A stretch of 41,161 nt of DNA from Stutzerimonas stutzeri (GTDB lineage Bacteria; Pseudomonadota; Gammaproteobacteria; Pseudomonadales; Pseudomonadaceae), in NCBI RefSeq assembly GCF_002890895.1, contig NZ_POUL01000016.1, positions 1 through 41,161 on the forward strand. Direction: 5' to 3'. The notes below the pieces were generated by a model. That model was given only the letters and a program-made list of their open reading frames with translations, ran no database searches and was not told the DNA's origin. A program made the translations under genes and the position numbers. Position 1 is the first letter of the stretch, and each line of letters opens with the position of its first letter. Shown one piece after another: positions 7,272 to 17,143 of this stretch.

Positions 7272-7637
7272 TCACGGAGCGCCACGGCGCTCGCCCGGAT
7301 GCGTTTCGTGGCCCATCGGAGTGGTGTCCGGAAGGGTCACACCTGGCTCGGCGAAATCGGGGCTGTGCACTTCCGAGTCCAATGGCATGTGACTGTAGCG
7401 CTGCTTGTCAGGAGAGACCTGATGTGGCGGCTGCTCGGTTGCGGTCAGAATACGTTTTGCCTCGCATCGGCCGCTGATACCGCGAGCCAGAGCCATGCCG
7501 CCCATTGCGAGCTGCAGCAGGCCGGTCAAACCGCCGCGCCGCAAACCTCGGCCCAGCATCACCAGGCCGCCTGCCACCGAGGCACTGCGTTCCCAGCCAT
7601 GCACGTTTTGCGGGGCGTTCTTGTCGAATAGATTCAT
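7272..7637 (-). CDS. DUF2892/YgaP-like small membrane protein
   Basis: A 121-residue protein starting MNLFDKNAPQNVHGWER. Residues 20-60 hold two short Gly/Leu/Ala-rich hydrophobic helices (SVAGGLVMLGRG and LTGLLQLAMGGMALARG), the hallmark of the DUF2892 inner-membrane family, ending in GISGRCEAKRIL with a single Cys. The C-terminal half is a hydrophilic tail rich in Pro, His and Glu with no known domain, longer than in minimal family members. The ATG at 7637 is preferred because AAAGGA abuts the alternative ATG at 7643, leaving correct spacing only for the second. Its function is unknown. Confidence 0.7.
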   Translation of the reverse strand: MNLFDKNAPQNVHGWERSASVAGGLVMLGRGLRRGGLTGLLQLAMGGMALARGISGRCEAKRILTATEQPPHQVSPDKQRYSHMPLDSEVHSPDFAEPGVTLPDTTPMGHETHPGERRGAP

Positions 7638-7881
7638 AGTCATTCCTTTAATAGTGATCAGCCGTTGAGCGTGGTGCCCGTCGAGGGCGGAAACGGGTCC
7701 AGTGGCGGCAACGCTGCCCAAAAGGGGCTGCTCCAGCCTGACTAGCCTGTGTGATGCCGCTATGGCTCGTTTCGTTGGTCTTAGGTTCGGCAGCAACATA
7801 GGGGAAATCGTTCGGGACGGGAGATGAGTGGCGCGACACAAGGCTTGACAGTTGGGCATGGGTCCCGCAGATTTCGCTAAA

Positions 7882-7896
7882 CGTAATCGAATTACG
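7882..7896. promoter_or_regulatory. HmgR-like palindrome, distal upstream of hpd
   Basis: CGTAAT (7882-7887) and ATTACG (7891-7896) are exact inverted repeats with a 3-bp centre, and the right arm continues into GCAAAA. The core CGTAA-N5-TTACG and the GCAAAA extension match the larger palindrome in front of hmgA (30973-30997). It lies about 390 bp upstream of the hpd start and about 245 bp from the divergent DUF2892 gene. It is probably a site for HmgR or a close relative. Confidence 0.5.
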
Positions 7897-8230
7897 CAAA
7901 AAAATAATAGAGCGCTGCGCAGATGCGGCGCACCTTGTATGCAGCCATGGCAACGAATATGGATTCATCAGTTTTCTTCCGCTTCATCGAGTCCGCTCGT
8001 CCCCACACCGCTCAGGCGTCCACCCGCTCGGCGAGCCTGATCGCTTCGGTTGGCCGATTGGCGGTTGGCGATACGCGTCGGCCTACCCAGCCAAAGCGCA
8101 GCGCGCAGGGCAGGGTGGCAGTTAGGCTTGAAGCCTGGATGAGCCGTTGAAATGAAGATCTTGGGCTTTCGATTGACGCTGGGCGACCATCTGGGTCGCA
8201 GTGTCCGTGGGATTTCCTGTGCGCCACCGG

Positions 8231-8252
8231 GTTGACTCCACATAACGTCAAC
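8231..8252. promoter_or_regulatory. Inverted repeat in the hpd leader
   Basis: GTTGAC (8231-8236) and GTCAAC (8247-8252) are symmetric around 10 bp, followed by a smaller AACG-TAC-CGTT motif at 8258-8268, all within 55 bases of the hpd start. They may be an operator or part of the leader; this is tentative. Confidence 0.3.
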
Positions 8253-8285
8253 CTCCAAACGTACCGTTATTCCAAGGAGCCAATC

Positions 8286-9365
8286 ATGGCCGACCTGTTT
8301 GAAAACCCAATGGGCCTCATGGGCTTCGAGTTCATCGAATTTGCCTCGCCCACCCCGAACGTCATCGAGCCCGTGTTGGAAAGCATGGGCTTTACCCATG
8401 TCGCCAATCATCGTTCGAAGGATGTGGCGCTTTACCGTCAGGGCGAAATCAACGCCATCGTCAATCGCGAGGCAACGGGTCTTCCGGCCTATTTTGCAGC
8501 TGAGCACGGACCGTCCGTGTGCGGCATGGCATTCCGCGTAAAGGACGCACAGAAGGCCTATTCACGTGCCCTCGAACTGGGTGCGCAGGCCATCGAGCTG
8601 CCGACTGGCCCGATGGAACTGCGTCTGCCGGCGATCAAGGGCATCGGCGGCGCGCCGCTGTATCTGATCGACCGCTTCGGTGAGGGCAGCTCGATTTACG
8701 ACATCGATTTCGTGTTCCTCGAAGGTGTCGAGCGTCATCCAGTCGGAGCGGGCCTGAAGCTCATCGATCACCTGACCCACAACGTGTACCGCGGGCGCAT
8801 GGCCTATTGGGCGGACTTCTACGAGAAGTTGTTCAACTTCCGTGAAATCCGCTACTTCGACATCAAGGGCGAGTACACCGGCCTGACGTCGAAGGCCATG
8901 ACTGCGCCGGACGGCATGATCCGCATCCCCCTCAACGAGGAGTCGTCGAAGGGCGCCGGACAAATCGAGGAATTCCTCATGCAGTTCAACGGCGAGGGCA
9001 TTCAGCACGTCGCCTTCCTGACCGACAACCTGATCGAGACCTGGGACAAGCTGAAGGCCGGCGGCACAGTCTTCATGACGGCACCGCCGGAAACCTATTA
9101 CCAGATGCTTGAAGAGCGGCTGCCCAACCACGGTGAGCCCGTGGAAGAGCTCAAGTCACGGGGCATCCTGCTCGATGGCGCAGAGGAGAACGGCGAGCAG
9201 CGTCTGCTGCTGCAGATCTTCTCAGGCACGGTGCTGGGCCCGGTATTCTTCGAGTTCATCCAGCGCAAGGGTGACAGTGGCTTCGGCGAAGGCAACTTCA
9301 AGGCGCTGTTCGAATCCATCGAGCGTGACCAGATCCAACGCGGAGTGCTGAGCACCACCGAGTAA
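8286..9365 (+). CDS. hpd: 4-Hydroxyphenylpyruvate dioxygenase
   Basis: This Fe(II) enzyme converts 4-hydroxyphenylpyruvate and O2 to homogentisate and CO2 in tyrosine breakdown. The 359-residue chain has two vicinal-oxygen-chelate halves. The iron ligands expected from the Pseudomonas enzyme are visible: H162 in IDHLTHNV, H241 in IQHVAF and E323 in [10 protein letters not shown]. Length is normal. AAGGAG stands eight bases before the ATG. It is a single-gene unit with a strong hairpin pair directly after it. The product feeds HmgA, encoded 22 kb further on, and a related operator site is found upstream of both genes. Confidence 0.97.
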   Translation: MADLFENPMGLMGFEFIEFASPTPNVIEPVLESMGFTHVANHRSKDVALYRQGEINAIVNREATGLPAYFAAEHGPSVCGMAFRVKDAQKAYSRALELGAQAIELPTGPMELRLPAIKGIGGAPLYLIDRFGEGSSIYDIDFVFLEGVERHPVGAGLKLIDHLTHNVYRGRMAYWADFYEKLFNFREIRYFDIKGEYTGLTSKAMTAPDGMIRIPLNEESSKGAGQIEEFLMQFNGEGIQHVAFLTDNLIETWDKLKAGGTVFMTAPPETYYQMLEERLPNHGEPVEELKSRGILLDGAEENGEQRLLLQIFSGTVLGPVFFEFIQRKGDSGFGEGNFKALFESIERDQIQRGVLSTTE

Positions 9366-9374
9366 CTGCCGAAA

Positions 9375-9412
9375 CGGCAACCGGCTCCGGTTGCCGAACC
9401 GATCGGTCGGTT
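9375..9412 (+). terminator. Tandem hairpins after hpd
   Basis: CGGCAACCGG (9375-9384) and CCGGTTGCCG (9387-9396) form a near-perfect 10-bp stem, followed at once by AACCGA-TCGG-TCGGTT (9397-9412) and a modest T-rich stretch. It begins 10 bases after the hpd stop. Confidence 0.7.
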
Positions 9413-9665
9413 TGCTTGATGGCCGTTCGAGAGCACTCTAAGGGCACCAGCTGATGTTGGTGCCGATTTGGTCGAGTTGACTCCTCTCAGTATCGAAACG
9501 GCTCTGCAACGCGGACCTGTCATAGCGGCGAAGCCAGCTGAGACCCGGCGCGTGTCGCCCTCGAGCATGCACAGGCTTCGGGCACAGCTTGTGCGCTATC
9601 ACCAGCGTGCGCCGCGACCGATTGTCTTATTGATCGCTTATGCGCTGCCGCTTAGGCTTAAGCCC

Positions 9666-10019
9666 ATGACCGTTAACATGCGCTCCTTCCTTATCCTGCT
9701 ACTGGCACTTACGCTTCCGATCAATGGGATGGCGCAACTGCTCATGCCGGCGGGATCGTCAGTGCATCACGCGATGGCTGATATAGAGCACATGGATGGA
9801 ATGGTCGGCATGGAAGGTGCCGAGGATGATTGCCACACTGGGCGCGATCAAGAAGCAACCCTGTGTAAGACCGGACAGGAATGCAAAACCGCCAGCCTCC
9901 TTCAGATTGTTGCTGTGAAGGCGAATGTGATCCCGGCAGCCAAGCCCGTGTCCGCACCCTATAACGACCTGATGCCTTCCCGTCTTCTGGATGCCGTCTG
10001 GCACCCACCCCGCGTCTGA
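9666..10019 (+). CDS. Small periplasmic His/Met/Cys-rich protein, first gene of the Cus operon
   Basis: A 117-residue protein starting MTVNMRSFLILLLALTLPINGMAQ, which is a signal peptide. The mature part carries likely metal ligands: HH in SVHHAMAD, several Met and His in IEHMDGMVGMEG, and three Cys (DDCHT, TLCKT and QECKT). It resembles in place and style the small CzcI/CopX-type proteins encoded ahead of heavy-metal efflux genes, but I do not recognise a named family. The start may equally be the ATG at 9678; a good ribosome-binding site is not visible for either. The palindrome GGCTTAAGCC (9655-9664) abuts the start. It lies 95 bases before the outer-membrane factor gene and is probably co-transcribed with it. 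Confidence 0.65.
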   Translation: MTVNMRSFLILLLALTLPINGMAQLLMPAGSSVHHAMADIEHMDGMVGMEGAEDDCHTGRDQEATLCKTGQECKTASLLQIVAVKANVIPAAKPVSAPYNDLMPSRLLDAVWHPPRV

Positions 10020-10044
10020 TTCCGATCAAATTCTAGAAATCCGT

Positions 10045-10062
10045 CCGAATGTGAGCATTCGG
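10045..10062 (+). promoter_or_regulatory. Stem-loop between the first two Cus-operon genes
   Basis: CCGAATG (10045-10051) pairs exactly with CATTCGG (10056-10062) around TGAG. Sitting in the intercistronic gap without a U-tract, it is more likely an mRNA stability or partial-attenuation element than a full terminator. Confidence 0.4.
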
Positions 10063-10114
10063 GCCGACTGCCGCGTGCCCTTTGGCCCGCATGGAAGATC
10101 AGGAATACATTTCG

Positions 10115-11368
10115 ATGAAATCCCTCATTTGCTGGGCGCCCCAACACGTGGCGGCCGTGATCATGGGCGCATTCTCGTTCCCCGGGTCTGTGCCAGCTCT
10201 GACGCTGGAAGAGGCCCTAAGTCTGGCCGAGCAACAGGCGCCTTCGTTGGTCGCGCAAGCCGCCAGCCTACAAGCTGCTCGCAGTGCCGCGATTCCGGCA
10301 GGCGAGCTTCCCGACCCAAAGCTCAAACTTGGGCTGCAAAACGTACCTGTCGAAGGCGACACACGCTGGCGGCTGGGCGAAGAGGCCATGACCATGCAAA
10401 TGGTTGGGGTCATGCAGGATATACCGAATCGAGCGAAGCGGCAGGCCCGTGTCGAGGCTGCGCAGGCCGGCGTTGCGCTCGCAGGCGTCCAGCAAACTAT
10501 GGAGCGTCTCAGCGTTCGGCAAGCGACCGCCGAGGCATGGATCGCTCGCTTCGCAGTCGAGCAAAAACTGAGTCTGTTCAAGCAGCTCTACGGCGAGAAC
10601 AAGCTTTTTTCCAAAGCCGTTCAGGCGCGCATAGCAGGGGGCCGCGGCCAAATCGCGGACGGTGTGCTACCCAAACAGGAAGCTGCCTTGCTCGCAGAGC
10701 AGGAGGATGAACTGCTGCGCAACCAGGCCGTTGCCCGGGCCGATCTGCGCCGGTGGGTAGGCGCTTCGGCAGGCCAGCCGCTGACCGGTGACTGGCCGCG
10801 GTGGCATGCCGACGTCGAGCATTACCAGAACAACCTCAACAGCCACCCGACACTGCTCGCATTCGATCCGATGACGCGCGAGGCAGAGGCCAGGATCCGC
10901 CAGGCTGTTGCCGAGAAAACCCCGGACTGGAGCTGGGGCGTCGATTACCTGCGTCGTGGTCGGGAATACGGCGACATGGTCAATCTCAGCGTTAGCTTCG
11001 ACCTGCCCGTGTTCGCCGGCTCGCGGCAGGACCCAAAAATCGCCGCCGAGCGGGCTCGGCTTGCGCAGGTCGAGGCTCAGCGGCAAGACACGCTGCGCAT
11101 GCATGACCAGCAACTGACCACCGATCTGGCTGATTACCAGCGATTGACGCGGGTACTGGATCGCCTCGAGCAGACCCTGCAGCCGCTCGCTGAACAAAAG
11201 GTCCAGCTTGCCATGGCCGACTACCGCTCGGGGAAAGGCGAACTGACCGCCGTGATTGATGCGCGGCGCCAGCTTGTCGAGACCCGTCTGCGCCGCATCG
11301 ACACGTCTCGAGACCTCGCGCTGAGCAACGCCCGCCTGCATTTCGCCTTTGGAGATACCCGACCATGA
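10115..11368 (+). CDS. Outer-membrane factor of Cu/Ag efflux (TolC family, CusC-like)
   Basis: A 417-residue TolC-family protein forming the outer-membrane channel of a tripartite metal exporter. After a signal peptide (MKSLICWAP to about PALT) come two repeats of the long helical OEP fold: LTLEEALSLAEQQAPSL opens the first and a second region begins near SHPTLLAFDP. AGELPDPKLKLGLQNVP is typical of metal-type outer-membrane factors. Length is a little short but within the range for CusC/CzcC relatives. The start at 10115 is chosen because it begins the signal peptide; AGGAA lies 12 bases upstream. Upstream in-frame ATG and TTG codons would add a polar extension. Its stop overlaps the adaptor start as ATGA. 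Confidence 0.85.
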   Translation: MKSLICWAPQHVAAVIMGAFSFPGSVPALTLEEALSLAEQQAPSLVAQAASLQAARSAAIPAGELPDPKLKLGLQNVPVEGDTRWRLGEEAMTMQMVGVMQDIPNRAKRQARVEAAQAGVALAGVQQTMERLSVRQATAEAWIARFAVEQKLSLFKQLYGENKLFSKAVQARIAGGRGQIADGVLPKQEAALLAEQEDELLRNQAVARADLRRWVGASAGQPLTGDWPRWHADVEHYQNNLNSHPTLLAFDPMTREAEARIRQAVAEKTPDWSWGVDYLRRGREYGDMVNLSVSFDLPVFAGSRQDPKIAAERARLAQVEAQRQDTLRMHDQQLTTDLADYQRLTRVLDRLEQTLQPLAEQKVQLAMADYRSGKGELTAVIDARRQLVETRLRRIDTSRDLALSNARLHFAFGDTRP

Positions 11369-12807
11369 GCTTCCAGACAAAGCAGCTGGCCCTCGTCCTC
11401 AGCCTGGTGATCGGCGCGACTGCAATCACCTTGTCCGCCTTAGCCTCCGCGCAAGCCCCTGCTGACGAGGGCAAGGTGGTGCTCTACTGGTACGACCCGA
11501 TGGTTCCCCAGCAGAAGTTCGATAAACCAGGCAAATCGCCTTTCATGGACATGGATTTGGTCCCGCGCTATGCCGATGAAGGCAGCAACGGGGCCTCGAT
11601 AAACATCGACCCGAGCGTAACGCAGAATTTAGGCATCCGTCTGACGACCGCCGTGCGTGAGCCAATCAGCCAATCGCTTGAAGCCACAGGCGCGTTGACC
11701 TTTGACGAGCGCGACGTGGCGGTGGTGCAGGCGCGCGCCGGGGGCTTCGTCGAGCGCGTCTACGACCGTGCGCCGGAGGATGTCATTGAGAAAGGGGCGC
11801 CGCTGGCCGATCTGCTTATCCCGGAGTGGGCAGCGGCCCAGGAAGAGTATCTGGCGCTCAAAGACCTCGGCGAACCCCAGCTGCTGGCGGCGGCTCAGCA
11901 GCGGTTACGCCTTGCCGGCATGCCGGTAGATGTCATTGCTCAGCTGCAACGGAGCGGTAAGTCTCGTCCGGTCTGGACCGTCACCAGCCCGATCGGCGGC
12001 GTGTTAAGCAGCCTCGACGTTCGCGAAGGTATGACAGTACCTGCCGGCGCGCCCCTGGCGCGCGTGAATGGGCTGAGCAAGGTGTGGCTAGAGGTGGCAG
12101 TGCCCGAGGCGCAGGTCAGTCATCTAGCCCAGGGGCAGACGGTCACAGCGCGCCTGCCAGCCTTTGCCGGCGAAGATGTAAGCGGGCGGATCCAGGCCGT
12201 GTTGCCACAAGCCAACCTGGACAGCCGCACCGTGCGAGTTCGTGTCGAGCTGCCTAACCCGCAACAGCGACTCCGTCCCGGCATGACCGCTCAGGTGACC
12301 TTGAACCGCGACGCCGAGCAGGTCCTGGTCATTCCTTCCGAGGCGGTCATCCGCACCGGTCGACGCGCATTGGTCATGTTGGCGGAGGGCGAAGGCCGTT
12401 ACCGTCCCGTTGAGGTGCGTATCGGCCGGGAGTTCGATGACAGAACCGAGGTGCTTGAAGGGCTGGAAGCCGGTCAGACGGTTGTCGCGTCCGGCCAATT
12501 CCTGCTCGACTCGGAGGCCAGTCTACGGGGCGTAACCGCTCAGAGCCTGGAGCAATCTGACGCTGATCCCGAACCTGTGTTGCACGAGTCCGAAGGCACT
12601 GTTGTCGGTCTCAAGGACCGCATGGTTGGCTTGGCGCATGGGCCATTCAAGACATTGAACATGCCGGGAATGACGATGGCTTTTCCGGTCGCCGATCCAT
12701 CATTGCTGTCCGGCCTGCAGTCGGGCAACCGTGTCCGTGTCGGCGTGCGTGAAAGTGACGAAGGCCTGGTAATCGAGCGCATCGTGAAGCTCGGGGGCCA
12801 GCCATGA
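11365..12807 (+). CDS. cusB: CusB-type membrane-fusion adaptor with C-terminal CusF-like domain
   Basis: A 480-residue periplasmic adaptor linking the RND pump to the outer-membrane factor. Order: signal peptide (1-30); a heavy-metal-binding domain at about 38-70 with [10 protein letters not shown] and [11 protein letters not shown], equivalent to the Met-rich CusB N-terminus; the barrel-sandwich/hairpin adaptor core (about 90-390, including [12 protein letters not shown] and [15 protein letters not shown]); and from about 405 a fused CusF-like OB domain. In that domain H425, M436 and M438 match the Cu(I)/Ag(I) ligands, but the position of the capping Trp is M433 ([10 protein letters not shown]). 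The gene overlaps both neighbours by ATGA, giving translational coupling. The fused domain may receive or hand over Cu(I) during transport. Confidence 0.9.
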   Translation: MSFQTKQLALVLSLVIGATAITLSALASAQAPADEGKVVLYWYDPMVPQQKFDKPGKSPFMDMDLVPRYADEGSNGASINIDPSVTQNLGIRLTTAVREPISQSLEATGALTFDERDVAVVQARAGGFVERVYDRAPEDVIEKGAPLADLLIPEWAAAQEEYLALKDLGEPQLLAAAQQRLRLAGMPVDVIAQLQRSGKSRPVWTVTSPIGGVLSSLDVREGMTVPAGAPLARVNGLSKVWLEVAVPEAQVSHLAQGQTVTARLPAFAGEDVSGRIQAVLPQANLDSRTVRVRVELPNPQQRLRPGMTAQVTLNRDAEQVLVIPSEAVIRTGRRALVMLAEGEGRYRPVEVRIGREFDDRTEVLEGLEAGQTVVASGQFLLDSEASLRGVTAQSLEQSDADPEPVLHESEGTVVGLKDRMVGLAHGPFKTLNMPGMTMAFPVADPSLLSGLQSGNRVRVGVRESDEGLVIERIVKLGGQP

Positions 12808-15800
12808 TCGCAGCCTTAATCCGCTGGTCAGTCGCCAATCGATTTCTGATTCTCTTGGCCACATTGTTTGCGGTGGCCTGGGGCGTGTGGTCGGTCAAGA
12901 ACACCGCTGTTGATGCGTTGCCTGACCTTTCCGACGTTCAGGTCATCATCCGCACCCCCTATCCGGGGCAAGCCCCTCAGATCGTCGAAAACCAGGTCAC
13001 CTACCCACTGACGACGACGATGCTGTCGGTGCCGGGTGCGAAGACGGTTCGTGGTTACTCGTTCTTCGGGGACAGCTACGTGTACGTCCTGTTCGAAGAC
13101 GGTACGGACCTCTATTGGGCCCGTTCGCGAGTGCTGGAATACCTGAGTCAGGTGCAAAGCCGGCTGCCTGCCGCCGCCAAGCCCGCCCTCGGCCCCGACG
13201 CCACGGGCGTTGGCTGGATCTACCAGTATGTGCTGGTGGATCGTACGGGCACGCATGATCTCTCGCAGCTGCGGTCACTGCAGGACTGGTTCCTGCGCTA
13301 TGAGCTCAAGACACTGCCCAACGTGGCGGAAGTCGCCCCCATTGGCGGGATGGTCAAGCAGTACCAGGTAGTACTCGACCCGGTACGCATGGCCAGTCGA
13401 GGCGTGACACAGCAGCAGATCGCTCGGGCGATCGATGAGGCGAACCGTGAAACCGGCGGCAGTGTTCTGGAACTGGCGGAAACCGAATTCATGGTCCGTG
13501 CCACCGGCTATCTGCAGACGCTGGGGGATTTTCGAGCCATTCCTCTGCGTCTCGATGGCAGCGTGCCCGTGACCCTTGGCGAGGTTGCGCACGTCCAGCT
13601 CGGACCGGAGATGCGCCGTGGCATTGCCGAACTCGACGGTGAGGGTGAGGTCGTGGGCGGGGTCATCATTCTTCGCAGCGGCAAAAACGCTCGGGAAACC
13701 ATCACTGCAGTCCAGACCAAGCTCGACGAGCTAAAGGCCAGCTTGCCGAAGGGTGTTGAAATCGTCACGACCTACGACCGCAGCAAACTGATCGACAGTG
13801 CCGTTGAAAACCTCACTAATAAGCTGATCGAGGAATTCATCGTCGTCGCGCTGGTTTGCGCAGTCTTCCTCTGGCATTTGCGCTCGTCGCTGGTGGCAAT
13901 CGTTTCCTTGCCAATTGGCATCCTGATCGCCTTTGTGATCATGCAGCGGCAGGGCATCAACGCCAACATCATGTCCCTGGGGGGCATCGCCATTGCTATC
14001 GGGGCGATGGTCGATGCGGCAATCGTGATGATCGAAAATGCGCACAAGCACATCGAGGTCTGGCACAAGCGGAACCCGTCGTCAGATCTGAAAGGTCAGG
14101 AGCACTGGAAGGTCATCACCGAGGCGGCCGTTGAGGTGGGGCCGGCCTTGTTCTTCAGTCTGCTGATCATCACCCTGTCATTCATTCCAGTGTTCACGCT
14201 GGAGGCGCAGGAAGGCCGACTGTTCGGTCCGCTGGCATTCACCAAAACCTATGCAATGGCGGCGGCTGCTGGCCTATCTGTCACGCTGGTCCCGGTACTG
14301 ATGGGGTACTGGATACGGGGCAGAATCCCTGATGAACACCGTAACCCACTTAACCGCGGGCTGATCTGGGCCTATAAGCCGGCCTTGGATGCGGTGCTGC
14401 GTTGGCCCAAAACGACATTGCTGATCGCTGTCCTGATCTTTCTGACCGGCCTGTGGCCTGCCACGCAACTGGGCGGTGAATTCCTGCCGCCGTTGGACGA
14501 AGGTGACCTGCTCTATATGCCCACTGCGCTTCCAGGCCTTTCAGCGCAGAAGGCTTCCCAGCTGTTGCAGCAGACGGACCGGCTCATCAAAACAGTTCCG
14601 GAGGTCGCTCGTGTATTCGGCAAGGCTGGGCGAGCCGACACTGCTACCGATCCCGCGCCGCTGGAAATGTTCGAGACGACCATCCAGTTCAAGCCAAAGG
14701 ATCAGTGGCGCGCAGGAATGACGCCGGAAAAACTGGTGGAGGAGCTGGACCGCACGGTGCAGGTGCCCGGCCTGGCCAACCTGTGGATCCCGCCGATCCG
14801 TAACCGCATCGACATGCTGGCGACAGGTATCAAGAGCCCTATCGGCGTGAAGGTGTACGGTACTGAACTGGCGCAGATCGACGAGGCTACCCTGGCCATC
14901 GAGCAAATCGCCAAGACAGTGCCCGGAGTCAGCTCGGCGCTGGCCGAGCGACTGACCGGAGGGCGCTATATCGATGTGGATATCGACCGCGTCGCGGCGG
15001 CGCGCTACGGCTTGAATATCGCGGACGTGCAGTCGATCGTGGCCGGTGCCATCGGAGGCCAGACCATCGGTGAGACTGTCGAAGGGCTTGCGCGGTATCC
15101 AATCAACCTTCGCTACGGTCGAGAGTGGCGCGACTCGCTGACGGATCTGCGCGACCTGCCTATTTACACGCCGCAGGGTAGTCAGATCACCTTGGGAACG
15201 GTGGCCAAGGTCCAGGTGGCCGACGGCCCACCGATGCTCAAAAGCGAAAACGCCAGGCTGTCGGGCTGGGTTTATGTCGACGTACGCGGCCGCGACATGG
15301 CTGCTGTCGTGAGCGATCTGAGGCAAAAGGTCAGCGAGGGTGTTCAGCTCGAGTCAGGCATGAGCATCAGCTATTCGGGTCAGTTCGAGTTCATGGAACG
15401 AGCCAACGCCAAGCTGAAACTGGTAGTGCCGGCCACCTTGCTGATCATCTTCGTTCTGCTCTACCTGACGTTTTCCCGCTTTGGTGAGGCGATGTTGATC
15501 ATGGCCACGTTGCCGTTCGCCCTGACCGGCGGAGTCTGGTTCTTGTATCTGCTGGGCTACAACCTTTCCGTCGCCACCGGTATCGGCTTCATTGCGCTTG
15601 CCGGGGTTTCCGCGGAGTTCGGCGTCATCATGCTGCTGTATCTGACGAATGCCTGGCGCGACCGTCTGAGCGCCGGCGCGCGAGGTGAGGGCGCCCTGCT
15701 CGAGGCGATTCGCGAAGGTGCTGTGCAGCGCGTGCGCCCAAAGGCCATGACCGTCGCCGTTATCATCGCCGGTCTATTGCCCATCCTGTTGGGTAGCGGA

Positions 15801-15968
15801 ACCGGTAGCGAAATCATGAGCCGCATCGCCGCGCCCATGGTTGGCGGAATGATTACCGCACCTTTGCTTTCCCTGTTCGTCCTGCCCGCAGCCTACTTGC
15901 TGATGCGCCGCCGCCAGTCTCATGCCACCCCGCACCCATCATCTAACGTCGCTGGAGAACAGCCATGA
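12804..15968 (+). CDS. cusA: CusA-type Cu(I)/Ag(I) RND efflux pump
   Basis: A 1054-residue inner-membrane proton-driven RND transporter. The transmembrane motif [19 protein letters not shown] is the Cu/Ag subgroup (HME-RND type 4) signature, not the Zn/Co CzcA form; it includes the proton-relay Asp at 404. The three periplasmic methionines of the E. coli metal site are all visible with a one-residue offset: M572 ([10 protein letters not shown]), M622 ([11 protein letters not shown]) and M671 ([14 protein letters not shown]). Twelve membrane segments are expected and the hydrophobic pattern fits. It starts inside the adaptor stop (ATGA) and ends inside the CusF start (ATGA). Substrate specificity for Cu(I)/Ag(I) is therefore well supported. 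Confidence 0.96.
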   Translation: MIAALIRWSVANRFLILLATLFAVAWGVWSVKNTAVDALPDLSDVQVIIRTPYPGQAPQIVENQVTYPLTTTMLSVPGAKTVRGYSFFGDSYVYVLFEDGTDLYWARSRVLEYLSQVQSRLPAAAKPALGPDATGVGWIYQYVLVDRTGTHDLSQLRSLQDWFLRYELKTLPNVAEVAPIGGMVKQYQVVLDPVRMASRGVTQQQIARAIDEANRETGGSVLELAETEFMVRATGYLQTLGDFRAIPLRLDGSVPVTLGEVAHVQLGPEMRRGIAELDGEGEVVGGVIILRSGKNARETITAVQTKLDELKASLPKGVEIVTTYDRSKLIDSAVENLTNKLIEEFIVVALVCAVFLWHLRSSLVAIVSLPIGILIAFVIMQRQGINANIMSLGGIAIAIGAMVDAAIVMIENAHKHIEVWHKRNPSSDLKGQEHWKVITEAAVEVGPALFFSLLIITLSFIPVFTLEAQEGRLFGPLAFTKTYAMAAAAGLSVTLVPVLMGYWIRGRIPDEHRNPLNRGLIWAYKPALDAVLRWPKTTLLIAVLIFLTGLWPATQLGGEFLPPLDEGDLLYMPTALPGLSAQKASQLLQQTDRLIKTVPEVARVFGKAGRADTATDPAPLEMFETTIQFKPKDQWRAGMTPEKLVEELDRTVQVPGLANLWIPPIRNRIDMLATGIKSPIGVKVYGTELAQIDEATLAIEQIAKTVPGVSSALAERLTGGRYIDVDIDRVAAARYGLNIADVQSIVAGAIGGQTIGETVEGLARYPINLRYGREWRDSLTDLRDLPIYTPQGSQITLGTVAKVQVADGPPMLKSENARLSGWVYVDVRGRDMAAVVSDLRQKVSEGVQLESGMSISYSGQFEFMERANAKLKLVVPATLLIIFVLLYLTFSRFGEAMLIMATLPFALTGGVWFLYLLGYNLSVATGIGFIALAGVSAEFGVIMLLYLTNAWRDRLSAGARGEGALLEAIREGAVQRVRPKAMTVAVIIAGLLPILLGSGTGSEIMSRIAAPMVGGMITAPLLSLFVLPAAYLLMRRRQSHATPHPSSNVAGEQP

Positions 15969-16321
15969 ACATCAAGCTCATTACCTTTGCGGCACTGCTG
16001 CTGATGCCAACGGCCTATGCCGCCGACCAGCAATCCACGAACGGCATGCCGATGAATCACAAGGGTATGGATGCGTTAGCGAGCCAGGAGATGGCCAGAA
16101 ATACCGTGACGGCCAGCGGTACGGTCAAAAAGGTGATTCCGGAAAAGGGGCTGGTCACCATTGCTCATGGCCCGGTCGAAGCGCTCGGCTGGCCTTCTAT
16201 GACGATGAGCTTCAGAGCAACCCCTGATCAGCTCCAGACGCTGGAAAAAGGCGATCAAGTGGCGTTCGACTTTTTCTCCGAAGGCATGGACTCCGTCATC
16301 ACGCGGATGGAAAAACAGTAG
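15965..16321 (+). CDS. cusF: Periplasmic copper chaperone CusF
   Basis: A 118-residue periplasmic metallochaperone that delivers Cu(I)/Ag(I) to the pump. Signal peptide 1-20 (ending YAA). The OB-fold domain holds the complete CusF site: H68 in IAHGP, W76 in [11 protein letters not shown]79 and M81. An additional Met/His-rich linker ([10 protein letters not shown]) precedes it and may bind metal. Its ATG overlaps the cusA stop. Comparing it with the CusF-like tail of CusB shows that this copy keeps the Trp while the fused copy does not. Confidence 0.93.
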   Translation: MNIKLITFAALLLMPTAYAADQQSTNGMPMNHKGMDALASQEMARNTVTASGTVKKVIPEKGLVTIAHGPVEALGWPSMTMSFRATPDQLQTLEKGDQVAFDFFSEGMDSVITRMEKQ

Positions 16322-16397
16322 GGTGGGTGGCAACCGCCGGCATCGTGGTGGCGATTCGCTAACGGTTTGCTGAGAATCGGCTTGCGGCGGAGCGGCA

Positions 16398-16427
16398 GCA
16401 CACCTCGGTGCCGACGGAACGGTGTGC
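16398..16427 (+). terminator. Hairpin after the cus operon
   Basis: GCACACC (16398-16404) pairs with GGTGTGC (16421-16427) about 75 bases after the cusF stop. It has a large loop and no U-tract, so it is a weak candidate. A 9-bp unit (TCTGATGCC, 2.8 copies) follows at 16446-16471. Confidence 0.3.
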
Positions 16428-16530
16428 CACTGCCAGGCCGCCTCATCTGATGCCTCTGATGCCTCTGATGGCCAGGCGCGACGCCAGTTCATGGACGGCG
16501 TGTCTGGGGCGTCCCGTTGCGTAGCGACGG

Positions 16531-16923
16531 TTATGTCGGGTCGCCAGCGCTGGCCTCACAATCCCTTTCGTAGCGCTGGGTGTGCGGGAACAGCGGCAAC
16601 CAATCCTCGCGACGAACCGTCCAGCACTCGTAGGTGGGCGCCAGTTGGTTGGGAGTATCAAGAGAGCCCAGATGCACTTCGATTTCGTTCGCAGTGCGCG
16701 CGAAAACGGACGAGCCGCAGCGGGGGCAGAAGAATCGACCGGCATAGCTTTGCGCTTCGCCACTGATCCTCACCGCATCCTGCGGAAACACCGCGGCGGC
16801 ATAGAAGAGAGCGCCGTGATGCTTGCGACAGTCGAGACAATGACACAGGCCAACCCGGCTCGGGAGACCCGTCGCCACGAGGCGCAGGTTGCCGCAAAGA
16901 CAACCACCAGTGAATCGCTCCAT
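16531..16923 (-). CDS. GFA-family zinc protein (CENP-V/GFA domain)
   Basis: A 130-residue protein made of a single GFA fold, named after the glutathione-dependent formaldehyde-activating enzyme. The zinc ligands are clear: GGCLCGNLR near the N-terminus, CHCLDCRKHHG at about 27-37, and FCPRCGSSVF around 65-74. The enzyme activity implied by the name has not been shown for most members, so it is best described as a small zinc-binding protein of unknown substrate. It is convergent with the cus operon. Upstream on its strand lies an ordinary intergenic gap. Confidence 0.88.
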   Translation of the reverse strand: MERFTGGCLCGNLRLVATGLPSRVGLCHCLDCRKHHGALFYAAAVFPQDAVRISGEAQSYAGRFFCPRCGSSVFARTANEIEVHLGSLDTPNQLAPTYECWTVRREDWLPLFPHTQRYERDCEASAGDPT

Positions 16924-17143
16924 GCTGTGCTACCTCAGGCAGGCGGGCAAATTGGATCTGTATGAACAGTCATAGCCGAAATGTCGAGAAGCGACCGAGC
17001 GGCCGATCAATTGTCGACCGCGACTACGCATCAGTTCCTCTGCGACGCCCGCAGGCGACCGAACACTGAAACTCGCACTAGATCGATCACGACAAACGTC
17101 AGCCGCTTGTTAACGCTTCACGGCCGAGTGCTCGCTGTATCGG

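Larger units (their letters stand above)
7638..8285. other. Long intergenic stretch ahead of hpd
   Basis: About 650 bp without a credible gene between divergent units. It contains the HmgR-type palindrome at 7882-7896 followed by an A-run, and a GTTGAC..GTCAAC inverted repeat close to hpd. Short open frames lack ribosome-binding sites. Either hpd has a long leader or some regulatory element lies here that I do not recognise. Confidence 0.5.

Noticed and set aside
14541..15326. 261-residue minus-strand open frame
   Set aside because: Antisense to cusA; no family signal.
16446..16471. Short tandem TCTGATGCC repeat as a possible CRISPR or attachment site
   Set aside because: Only 2.8 copies of 9 bp without spacers; a chance slippage repeat.
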